64,000 bases of DNA, taken from NCBI GenBank assembly GCA_932521035.1, contig OW051495.1, forward strand, positions 186,001 to 250,000, given 5' to 3'. The notes beneath the pieces were generated by a model, which was given only the letters and a program-made list of their open reading frames with translations, was not told the origin of the DNA and did no database searches. The position numbers were made by a program, and so were the translations under genes. Each line of letters opens with the position of its first letter. The first letter of the stretch is position 1. Origin of the DNA: Oscheius dolichura. Taxonomy: Eukaryota > Nematoda > Chromadorea > Rhabditida > Rhabditidae. Positions 48,059 through 56,964 of the stretch are shown in pieces.

Positions 48059-50980
48059 TCACTTGGAGAAGGCCTTTTGGAAAAATCGGACCACGTTGAT
48101 GGAGAAGTCGGCTTCGTTTTCCACTTCCTCGATTGGATGAGCCGATGGCGGATAGGATAAAATTCTAAAATCCGAATTGATGTTTTGTGGAAGCGATCAT
48201 ACTTCGTTGGTACTCCCCTGGCCTTCAAATTCCGAATGAATGCCCTATAATGCGGCACAACGCGGAGGTCTTTCTCTCCAATCAGAAGCATATAAGGGGC
48301 GACAACCTGAAATGTTTTCTTAAATTATTAAAAAATAATGACCTTGTCGACATGCGCCATTGGAGAACTGTCGAACATTCTTTTCTGCTCCTCGGCTGTG
48401 AGCTTCTTTGTCCAGTCCGGATTGGTACCACAGCCTTCAACCACCGTCCATTCGGGAATATCCGTAATGTCATGCATGGCAAGCATATTCAGCACGGGAT
48501 TCAAGGCCACTGCTGCTTTGTAGACTTTCTAAATATGAGATTTTAGCAACAAAATGGACGAAGAATGGGAGGAGCCGAGGGAAGCTGCCCGTTTTGCTCC
48601 TATCTTTCAACAGCTTATTTCTACTATTTCAAAACGACAACAGGCTGGCATTATGCATGTTTTTTAGGGAAAATAAATTGGAAGATAAGAAAAATGCGCC
48701 GAAATATTAGGTATTAGTGGTCTCACCTCTATGATTCAAAAGAATTAGCGACTAAAACTGACCGGATATTGACCAATCAGATGCGATGACAAAAATCCGC
48801 CATGAGAACCGCCATATGCCACAATGCGATTCTTATCCAGGCGGGGGAAGCCGGCCAGTACCGTCTCCACAGCGTGTTGTACATCTTTCACATCCATATC
48901 GCCACAGTGCCCCGGTAGAGCACGAATAAAATTATCACCAAATCCAATAGAGCCTGTATAATTGACGGCCAGTATAGCGAAGCCGCTATTCAGTAGGGTA
49001 GTTATATCACGCCGTGGCCAAAACGCAATCGAAATGCCATGAGGACCGCCATGAGGATTCACAACCAGTGGCAGATTGTCGCCTTCATTTGGCTGCATCA
49101 ATATTCCCTCGTATTGGAAGCCACCTACAAGAAACTAGAATTGAAACAATGAATCAAAAATAACCTCGATTGAATCCAACAAATTGCCAGCTATAGTTTA
49201 GGAGAGTCTTCCTCTTCTCAATTATTGTTTGATTGTCGAGGCGGGTCCAAATTATCTAAAACATGACATACTTTTACAATTAGAATGGGGTATACCTGTT
49301 CTTCCTCGCCGGCAGGAGGAATAACTCCGAGTAGAAGAGCTGGTGGTCTGTTGGGAGCCGCTACCAGGGCCAGTATATCATCCCCAGCCACATCCAACTG
49401 TTGCCAACTGCCATGACATTGACCGTAATTCGTCAACTTCTTCACGCCGCCCGTCTCTGTATCAATGGCCACTATTTCCAGCTTACTATTCCAGGCAATT
49501 CCCACAATTAGACGCTTGCCATCAGCAGCAAAGGCTCGTTGAGTAACGCGGATCATCGACAATCCGGGAAAGTCGGGGAAAGCCGATCTCTTCACTATCG
49601 GGACAATTGTTCTAGGAGTCGATCCATTATAGGGCCAGGGCACGGTGACCAGCTCCAAGACGGCTTGATGGGGGCCGTCAGGGGCTCGTTGGAAATAGAA
49701 GAGCTGCTTGCCATCGGGTGAGAAAACCGGCTGCTCAACGGCTATACCTTCCTTTCCGATACGCGTTAGCTTGGCCGTGGATAGCTCATAATAATATAGG
49801 GAACCTCTGAAATAAATTTCGATAATTAATATGAAAAATTTCGCATACCTTCTATTATTGCAATAGATTTTTCCCAATTTAACCGGCTCATTATCCAGTC
49901 CAAAAAAGACGATTCCGTCATCATTCGGTGCCCAGGTGGCAAAGCCGGGAGATATTTTCTCCGGAATTTGATCCAATACAGTAACACTGCCACTGGAAAC
50001 ATCTGCTAAACAGAGGACTGGACGTTTGACCTCGTAGCAGGCTTCTCCCCATGATTCCGTCAATTCATACTTTTTACCCTAAAAAATTTGAAAAAAATAA
50101 GACCGCCGCACTAAAGAACTAACCACACCGCTCTCCAGAATCTTATCATCGTTTTCCCACTCCAAGTCTACGTCAAAGAATTCCGCCTTTTTTGTGTTGC
50201 GCTCTGCTGCGTAGAGTATGTGACCTTCGCCGTTCGAGAAACGAAAAACACCAAAGGGATCTGAAGGTAAATAAAATATCAGAAAGACAACAGATACGAC
50301 AAACCAGAACCCAATCCATAGATGACTCCGTGTTTCTTCTGCCCAGCTAAATCGACACAAAGCAGCTCCACGTGAGAATTCTGATCGAAAACCTAAAACT
50401 ACTTAATTTATCAACATAGAGAAGGAAAAATAACGAAGTGAACGACTTCCAGTAGCAATTCTCTCTACATAATAGCAATTTGATAACAGCGCACAATTTG
50501 CAGGTTTTTATGTACTCCTTGGCTGTGCTTACCTTGAGATATTGTTTCTTATTCTCCCCATCCGGAATAGTAATCATTTGTGCAACTTTTGAATTGCTGT
50601 TTGAATATGTAATAGCCTGCCCACTGGAAATAACCATTCGTTTAAAAAATAGTTGTCAGCTACTTACCCCAAATTGATCAGGGGCAGTGATGTACTCGTT
50701 AGCAATTTATGCTCTTTTCCCGGAGCACCTCTTTCAACCAAAGTCATCCTTTCCGTTTTTGATATTTTTTTCATTGCCAGGGCACGGCTATCCCATACTG
50801 ATATGACCTGAATATATTATAAACTGTACTTCTTAATGTAATTCAATTGCTAACCTCAATATAGTTGCCATTTGTATTGATTCGACCAGCAGAAGGAGTA
50901 GCAATTTGGCAAAGATCGCCATAAATATCTTTTAGCTTCTCCAATCCACGAATATCAGATTCCGTTGCAGAGGTAGCCAT
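48059..50980 (-). CDS. apeh: Acylaminoacyl-peptidase (acyl-peptide hydrolase), S9C serine peptidase
   Basis: Cytosolic enzyme that removes N-acylated amino acids from short peptides. Twelve exons join in phase: 50855-50980, 50668-50807, 50533-50623, 50311-50392, 50124-50260, 49849-50078, 49296-49806, 49165-49255, 48763-49124, 48343-48528, 48203-48306 and 48059-48164. They give 721 residues; the human enzyme has about 732. The N-terminal two thirds is the beta-propeller with family segments such as [14 protein letters not shown] and SPGFATWAP. The C-terminal alpha/beta hydrolase domain shows NPHGGPHG, nucleophile Ser576 in GGSHGG, Asp665 in GEKDLR and His696 in SAHPI, so the triad is complete. 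Introns are mostly 36-50 nt; the largest is 234 nt. The start is the first Met of the reading frame. An acceptor-like TTTTTTTAAG lies 17 nt upstream of it. Confidence 0.95.
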
Positions 50981-51467
50981 TCTATCACAATATTTTCTTA
51001 AAAAAATAAGGTTATAAAGAACGTTTTATCAACAAAAGCCGCAACAAATAAACGCGCTCTACGCGGCCGTGGTGACTAGAGAAGGGCAAAGATTGTTTCA
51101 ATTTCTCAGCTTTTTAAATCTTCAAAAGTAACGCATGATTCTCTTCTCGCTTCGCACAGAAAACGCTTTGCGTCGCTAGGCTTGCTGTCATCTTTTGCTG
51201 CTAAAAAACTAAGGAAACTTTACCGATAAAGAACACCATCAAACTTGTTTTGAAAGCGAAACAATAAAAACTACCTGAACAGCCTCGCTTAGTCAAACTT
51301 TGCTGCAGAAAAGAGGGTCTTGCAACAATACAAAAATATCATCAAGACAGCACGGGTGACAAAGCACGTTCAGCCATGATAGGAAAACCAGAAGAGAGAA
51401 CAATTTTTATATTCTAAAACAAGCAATAGAAACAACTTAGAATAGTGAAAAAATAAGCAAGGGGCAT
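50981..51467. other. Intergenic region, no gene seen
   Basis: This is 487 bp between the NOPCHAP1-like stop and the peptidase start, both on the minus strand. I found no coding potential, RNA gene or repeat. It should hold the 3' UTR of the upstream gene and the promoter or 5' leader of the peptidase gene. Confidence 0.5.
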
Positions 51468-52126
51468 TTAATCGTTCAGAACTTCAACAGTCTTCTTCTT
51501 CGGTGATTCTTCTGTGATTTCAGCAGGTTCTCTGAATCCTAGAGGTACTTCAGCAACTACTTGAGCCTAAAACATCATGAGAACATTATAGTTCAAAGTT
51601 ACCTCTATATTACCCTCCGAAACAATTTCACTGTTTGATTTGAATAAGTTTATATCTAACTGAACCAACTTCTTGGAGTTTGACAATCCATTTGACTGCT
51701 GAAAATACTGTAAAAATTGAAGCACCGGTAAAATCAACCTCTGCTACGGTTGTCTCGTCATCCTCTTCACTGTTTGTATCGCTATCATCTGAAGAGCTAC
51801 TTTCGATACAATTTATCACCTAAAATAAATATATAAATTGCGTAAACAAATAACGAGCCTGAAGAAACTGTAAACAATAATCAAACCTCAAAACTCATTA
51901 CTGGAGCACTCGACAAATCCTTGTTCGCTTCTTCCATCTGTGGCAAAAAACAGCGTATCTTTTGAAGAAGGCCAGACCGAGGAGTCAGCTCGATTTGAGG
52001 CTTTGCGGCTTCTAGCACATAGAGTGAGTCTGCACATAATACATAGAGCTAAGGTGATCGTTGCTAACCTGTCTTCTTTCCTGTTACATTCTTCAACGTG
52101 ACATTATCTGTGGTTTTTATTGACAT
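51468..52126 (-). CDS. NOPCHAP1-like (C12orf45/DUF4598) snoRNP assembly chaperone
   Basis: Five exons (52069-52126, 51887-52029, 51739-51819, 51603-51698, 51468-51566) join in phase to a 158-residue protein. The match to vertebrate NOPCHAP1 is short but specific. GLLQKIRCFLPQMEEAN (residues 39-55) corresponds to the leucine-rich FLPQMARAN segment. An acidic serine stretch follows (about 72-90), then KKLVQLDINLF (103-113), which matches the KVIQMDVALF segment. The C-terminus is lysine-rich (PKKKTVEVLND). In humans NOPCHAP1 links NOP58 to the R2TP chaperone during box C/D snoRNP assembly. Function here is inferred from these motifs. The third donor is GAG/GTTGAT; a nearby GGTGCT donor would break the frame. 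The acceptor-like TTTTTTTCGCAG ends 1 nt before the ATG. Confidence 0.75.
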
Positions 52127-52127
52127 C

Positions 52128-52138
52128 CTGCGAAAAAA
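52128..52138 (-). promoter_or_regulatory. Probable trans-splice acceptor of the NOPCHAP1-like gene
   Basis: On the minus strand a T-run followed by CGCAG ends 1 nt before the start codon. No donor exon is apparent in the 180 bp back to the UBXN6 stop. This suits addition of a spliced leader to a downstream operon gene. Confidence 0.45.
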
Positions 52139-52305
52139 AGATCTATACTGTGACAGCACGGTAAACGGATTCCGTAAATCACCACAAAGCAAAAAATGTG
52201 ATTCACAGTAATTGTAGACGGAACCATGAAACGGGTGAAAATATTAAAATTCAGATATTTATAAGAGATCATTACAAAAAAACTTCGAATGCAAACTTCA
52301 TGAAA

Positions 52306-54192
52306 TTATTCAGCTTCAAAGTGAAGAATTGCTGCAGGGGCTAGTCCTAGCGCCCCGATAGTTCTAAATAAATGTACAGTAAAAATAGGATCGATTCTTA
52401 CTCGTTTTCGTTGAAAACAAGAGAGCTGCACATGGGATCCTTCAATTTCCATGCAGTACCTTGAAGATTTGAAGCCAAATATGGGTTGATGAAATCGCGA
52501 ACTGCACTCATTTGCTCGTAACATCCAAAAGTACCCTGAAAACATTATGACAACAATATTCAAATTGATTACCTGTAGTACATAGCGGCCTGGAAGACGT
52601 ATTTTGAGCAGCGAATATTTGTATTTATATTGACGAAGTTTTTCATCTCTTTCGCGCATCTCCTTGGTTCTGAGGCGGAGCATCTACAATGTATTGGTTG
52701 TAAAATTATTTTTTAAAACCTCACTTTGTTGACTTCATCTGTTTTCAACTGTTGCTCCTTTTTCACCTCTTCTGCAGTTAAATTAAAGAAATCAGCAGAT
52801 AGTTTCGGCACATTTACTCGTTCATTTTCTTTTAGTTGAGCAATCTTAATTAGCATATTATTAGTCTATAATCTACATACCGAGGCATTACGAGAAACTT
52901 TGATGGCTGCACACTGGCCTTTCAATAAAGTTTCTCTGGCGGCAATAAGTTTTTCAGTATTTTCTGCAAGTACTTGTCACTATCACAAGAATTGGCTTAC
53001 CAACGACACCAGCATCCATAACATAAAAAGTTTCTGGCTCGTGTCCATCAGTGACTATTTGCTTCTCCTCGGAAAATCCAACAGCCTTTAAAAAATGAAT
53101 AGATCCTTTTGCCGGCATAACTCGTTCCTGAATAAAATAACTTACCCCCTCGGCATTCTACAGGTATCCAAAAAAAATAACAAAACAAATACTTGAAATG
53201 CTTTGTTGGTAATACGAAGTCGCCTGTATTTTGCTTCTATAGGATTTTCGATAATGTTTTGCAAATATTTAGCTATCGTCTCAACAGCAGCCTGAATCAG
53301 AATAATCCAAATCAGCATCTTCCTCTTACGTTCTTAGCAGTAGAAGTATTGACGGAATATAGCAAAAGAACAGCTGTGCTTATTAAATCGTCTGCTTCCT
53401 TTTGTAGCTGTCTGAGAAGAAATTCTTCAATAGCAGAATTTAGCTGAAATTTGAATGAATAGAATAATAGAATAACGCACCTGTGATTTTACCATGCACA
53501 CATTATCACCTAAAAGCTCACAAGTATAATAAACCTCAGCAATAGCAGTGGAATGTTCAAATTCCCGAACATCTATTTCTCTATAAATTCATTTTGCCAC
53601 TATAAAACTCAACGTACCGCTTTGTTGCTACTTCAAGGTTATTAATTGCATGTTCAATATCAGATTTACGCCGTTCGTCTTCTATTTCACGCTGAGCCTT
53701 TAATACAATAAATACAAATCAAGAACAAACTCTTACTATCATTTGTATCTTTTTCTGGCCAGATGAAATTGTTGGTTTGTCATCGGCACTGAAACGTTTA
53801 AGAGCGGCCTGCGCAGCTGCATCGCGGGCGACAGGAACGGTCTAAAACATTGAAATGAAATAAATAAAATGAAAACAAAAGAAACGGTACACTATTGTCA
53901 CTCGCTATGGGGGAAGTGGCTCGGTTAGTTAAAATTCGAGTGCCACAATCAGTTTGAGCTTCATTACATTTTTGTGAAGATAAAGAGTTTTTTTTTGCAA
54001 AAGCAAAGCAATCATGGGAAAGCAATACAGTTGTTTTGCAGCAAGTTCATTACTCGTCCAGTAGAATCACTAAAAACAAAAATATACCGATGACTTTTTT
54101 CCGTTATCTGTTAACTGTTGTCCGGGGCCAGCCTTTTTGAAATTCTTGTCATTTTTTTTTGATTGAAAGAGCTTTTTGAATGAATTCATCAT
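52306..54192 (-). CDS. ubxn-6: UBX domain protein 6 (UBXN6/UBXD1), p97/VCP cofactor, with one frameshift
   Basis: Adaptor that binds the AAA ATPase p97/CDC-48 in ubiquitin-dependent trafficking and degradation. Exons: 54088-54192, 53737-53841, 53618-53697, 53481-53580, 53330-53443, 53193-53291, 53001-53127, 52881-52963, 52725-52845, 52573-52683, 52402-52535 and 52306-52363 (about 411 residues; human 441). The N-terminus FKKAGPGQQL matches human FKSAGPGQKL. A PUB domain spans about 150-235 (IAKYLQNII, AVGFSEE). DFFNLTAEEVKKEQ precedes a C-terminal UBX domain (about 330-411; LLKIRLPG, YVLQGTFG). Exon 52725-52845 is one base too long: the conserved DFFNLTAEE is in frame only if one base near 52,797-52,802 is skipped. 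This is an assembly error or a real lesion. The first intron (246 nt) could hide a further exon. Confidence 0.88.
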
Positions 54193-54661
54193 CTAGACTG
54201 AAACAGAATGAATAAAATATCAAGTAAATAGTACTAAATAAAAGAGCAGCAAAACTATAACGTCATTCATCTTCTTACATCGAAGAAAGCGGTACAGTTG
54301 AGCCTAATCTAACTCCTCCGCTTGATAATAGTATTTACAAATGCAACCCAAATCGCTGCATCTGTAGTAGCGTATCTTTAAGAATTGCCTTATTCAATAT
54401 GTACAAAAATTGCGGCAAGGGACAAGGGGAAACAAAACGAGAGAAAAGAGCAGTCTCGAGGACAAAAAGGGGAAATCAAAAGTGTTTTTCGCGGGGTGTG
54501 TTAAAGGTCTGCCCAGTCGGGTCTCATAGTGCGCCGTTTCGATGAGGCAACCAAAAAGAACCGGAAAATCCATTTCACGTCACTTCATTCATTTGTGTTC
54601 TTTACTTCATCTACTCTTTCTCTTTATTGTGATAATTGTATGCTGTTTTCTTTCAGTCGGA
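54193..54661. promoter_or_regulatory. Divergent promoter region of UBXN6 and eIF1A
   Basis: This is 469 bp between two divergently transcribed start codons, so it must carry both promoters and leaders. The minus side has TTCTGTTTCAG ending 5 nt before the UBXN6 start. The plus side has TTTTCTTTCAG ending 5 nt before the eIF1A start. I see no TATA-like element at a convincing distance and no coding exon. Confidence 0.5.
54646..54656 (+). promoter_or_regulatory. Splice acceptor 5 nt upstream of the eIF1A start codon
   Basis: TTTTCTTTCAG, a near-consensus nematode acceptor, is followed by TCGGA and then the ATG. It is either a spliced-leader trans-splice site or the end of an intron in the 5' UTR; the sequence alone does not separate these. 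Confidence 0.5.
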
Positions 54662-55529
54662 ATGCCGAAAAATAAGGGAAAGGGAGGAAAGAACCGCAGA
54701 CGCGGAAAGAATGAAAACGATTTCATGAAGAGAGAATTGGAGACCAAAGAAGCCGGTCAAGGTAAATCTTATCTTTTTATTTTGTTAACAACTTTCTTCC
54801 GTTGAAATTTATGGCTTCTTACAGAATACGGACAAGTTAACAAGATGCTGGGTAACGGCCGTGTAGAAGCCACGTGCTTTGATGGAAAAACTCGTATTTG
54901 CCATATTCGTGGAAAACTCAGAAAGAAGGTTTGGATCGGTCCCGGAGATTTCATACTTATTGGATTACGTGATTACCAAGACGATAAGGTTCGAATATTT
55001 TCTAAACATAGGTTCATTTTGTTATCAATCTTCATATTTATAAAAATTTTATTTCAGGCTGATGTTTTACAAAAATACACATCCGATGAGGCAAGACGGC
55101 TAAAGGCGTCCGGAGAACTCCCTGAAAACGCCAAAATTAATGAAAATGATGATCAAGATGAAGGCGAGATTGTATTCAGTGAGTTTTCATGGTGTACTTT
55201 ACTATAACTATTTCCAGAGGATATGGGCAATGAAGGTGGAGAGGAAGATGGATCTTCATCAGAAGAAGACATGCCCTCAAGTGGAAGCGAGTCGGAAGAG
55301 GACGGCAAGAAAAAAGACAAAGAAGATGATGATGACGATGATGACTCTTCAGATGAAAGTAGCTGCTTATATGTCCTTTTTTTAATTTTATAATTTAGGT
55401 GAAGAAGAATCGGACGATGGCGCCTCTTTCCTCAACGAAGAAGATCTTGCTCGTGGACGTGGTCTTGGTGGGCGTGGAGGACGTGGCGGTCGCGGAGGAA
55501 AGAACAAATGGGGCACCAAGCGCAAGTAA
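54662..55529 (+). CDS. eif-1.A: Translation initiation factor eIF1A with acidic and RGG-rich C-terminal extension
   Basis: Binds the 40S ribosome A site and, with eIF1, promotes scanning and start-codon choice. Exons 54662-54761, 54825-54988, 55058-55178, 55218-55358 and 55399-55529 give 218 residues. Residues 1-33 are the basic N-terminal tail ([19 protein letters not shown], nearly identical to other animals). An OB-fold follows at about 34-110, with [25 protein letters not shown] and [13 protein letters not shown], then the helical segment ending PENAKINEN. Most animal eIF1A proteins are about 144 residues and end soon after in a short acidic tail. Here about 75 more residues follow: a long Asp/Glu/Ser tract, then [15 protein letters not shown] and a basic end, KNKWGTKRK. 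The extension is in phase across two introns. Its role is unknown to me. Confidence 0.93.
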
Positions 55530-55610
55530 TTTTAGTGCTTTGTTTGATACCTTCACCATTCAATCTATTGTCTTTTCCAAAACTGTTGTAAAATTTTAAC
55601 TCCGAGCATA

Positions 55611-55616
55611 TTTATT
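55611..55616 (-). other. Polyadenylation signal of the CPTP-like gene
   Basis: AATAAA on the minus strand, 3 nt after the CPTP-like stop codon. The convergent eIF1A stop is only 90 bp from this gene's stop, so the two 3' UTRs probably overlap. Confidence 0.55.
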
Positions 55617-55619
55617 GTT

Positions 55620-56449
55620 TTATGTGGGGCCTATCATTTGATAGGTATTCAAGACGTTCGCAACTCGTGCCTGCACATCTCTCGCATGAGTGATAAACTC
55701 AACGTGAAAATTATGGTCCTCTTCTGGCTGCATCGGGCCGCGCATACTGCTGATGAACTGAAAGGTTTCATTTACTTCCGTTTCTTTTTTTTCAAGCTCA
55801 CATCTTTCTTGTAAGGAAGAGTTAACAGCGCCGTAGACACGATTTTTCTAACTAGCCATGGATGGTGCTTGGATAAGGTACGATCATAAGCTCCGCGAGC
55901 AATTGTAGAAACCTGTAAGTTGGATTGTAGTTTTTACCAGGGTGGTGTAACCTTTGAATCATCGTTTTTTTCATTGTAGACATCATTAATTAGATGAATA
56001 ACAAAGTCCATAGCTCGATGGAGAATTAACACATTGACGGTGCCGCTTTTCGGATGATAACTTCTCATACGATTTTCTTCTTCTTCCCAAGCAATCATCT
56101 TTTTAAATGTTTTCGTTCTTTCTTCGTTTTCACTCCGTATAGACTTGATGGCGTCTACCTTCAGAGATACATCATCCGATACAAACTTCAGCAAAATTCC
56201 CCATTTTTTAATAAAGCTGAGTCACCGAGTTTTCAAATATAAATGTGGCTCATACCGGCAAAGCTCTTCCCAGAGATCACAGTAGCCGCTCATATTGACA
56301 TCGTCATCTTCTTCTAAGCAGTACTGAAGGCGATATACTAAGTGCATAGGGTGGTCGTTCGGCCTAACAATGTTTCTTTTTCATTTAGTACTTTAAAAAA
56401 ATTAAATATTATCAACTCACAGGTCAGCTGGACTAGGAGCGGGGTTCAT
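55620..56449 (-). CDS. Ceramide-1-phosphate transfer protein (GLTP fold)
   Basis: Cytosolic lipid-transfer protein predicted to carry ceramide-1-phosphate between membranes. Exons 56421-56449 (coding part), 56256-56363, 55952-56216, 55802-55912 and 55620-55757 give 216 residues, against 214 in human CPTP. Family marks are in order: VYRLQYCLEEDDDVNMSGYC, LKFVSDDVSLKV (GLTP-type FVSDDV), YHPKSGTVNVLILHRAMDF (conserved Arg of the lipid head-group site) and TLSKHHPWLVRK (residues 146-157, with the HPW motif). The C-terminus is shorter and polar. I start at 56,449 because it matches the family length. An upstream exon (56610-56735) could splice in frame at 56,485 and add 54 residues beginning MRKKKSVARPRR. 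Which start is used is open. Confidence 0.85.
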
Positions 56450-56964
56450 GGTGATATGAGAGAGAAGTGAATCAGCAACAGGAGGCTAAATACAATCTTG
56501 TCTTATCTCTCTTTATAAGAAATATCTTTGTCTACACTGAACTGTTTCGAAATAGATGAATGAAAGGTTTTGAAAGCCGTCGCCAGAAGATTTTTCGCTT
56601 CTTCTTTACCTTTTCGTGCCGACTATAAGCACTATGGTGAAAAAAAACAGATGAAAATATTGCTTGTTCATCACAAAATTCGGTCAAATTAAAGGACTGT
56701 CGCCGCGGTCTCGCAACGCTCTTTTTCTTCCTCATTTCGAAATTGAGAATCAGTCAAAAATTGTTTTTGCTTGTCGTTCGTCTGTTGTTGGTGGTTATTT
56801 ACACAAATGTCTTATGTAAACGAACAAACGGGTTATTGATATCAATGTGAACAAGCTTGCTAATGGTTTTGGAAATCTGGAAAAATAAGAGACATGTAAC
56901 AAACCTTTTTCAGACATCTTCATATATTTTTCGAAAAGAAACCCTTGCCAATTGGAATCAAGCA
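56450..56964. promoter_or_regulatory. Divergent region between the CPTP-like gene and RBM39
   Basis: 515 bp between divergent start codons. It contains the possible upstream exon of the CPTP-like gene (56610-56735, minus). On the plus side, a CTTTTTCAG acceptor near 56,914 lies about 50 nt before the RBM39 ATG. No other feature is evident. Confidence 0.45.

Noticed and set aside
50981..51467. RNA gene (SL RNA, snRNA or tRNA) in the intergenic gap
   Set aside because: No recognisable leader sequence, Sm site context or cloverleaf could be drawn.
53128..53192. Micro-exon reading NAEG within a 65-nt UBXN6 intron
   Set aside because: It would need an 18-nt intron next to it. Removing the whole 65 nt gives FQER, which matches the human NKVFQERI segment.
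53842..54087. 18-bp intron (GTATATTTTTGTTTTTAG) and an extra exon in UBXN6
   Set aside because: Splicing it out leads straight to a TGA. Joining 54,088 to 53,841 keeps phase and gives the expected protein, so a 246-nt intron is simpler.
54542..54661. N-terminal extension of eIF1A starting at 54,542
   Set aside because: The frame passes through a splice acceptor (TTTCTTTCAG) just before the conserved MPKNKGKGG start, and no eIF1A has such a leader.
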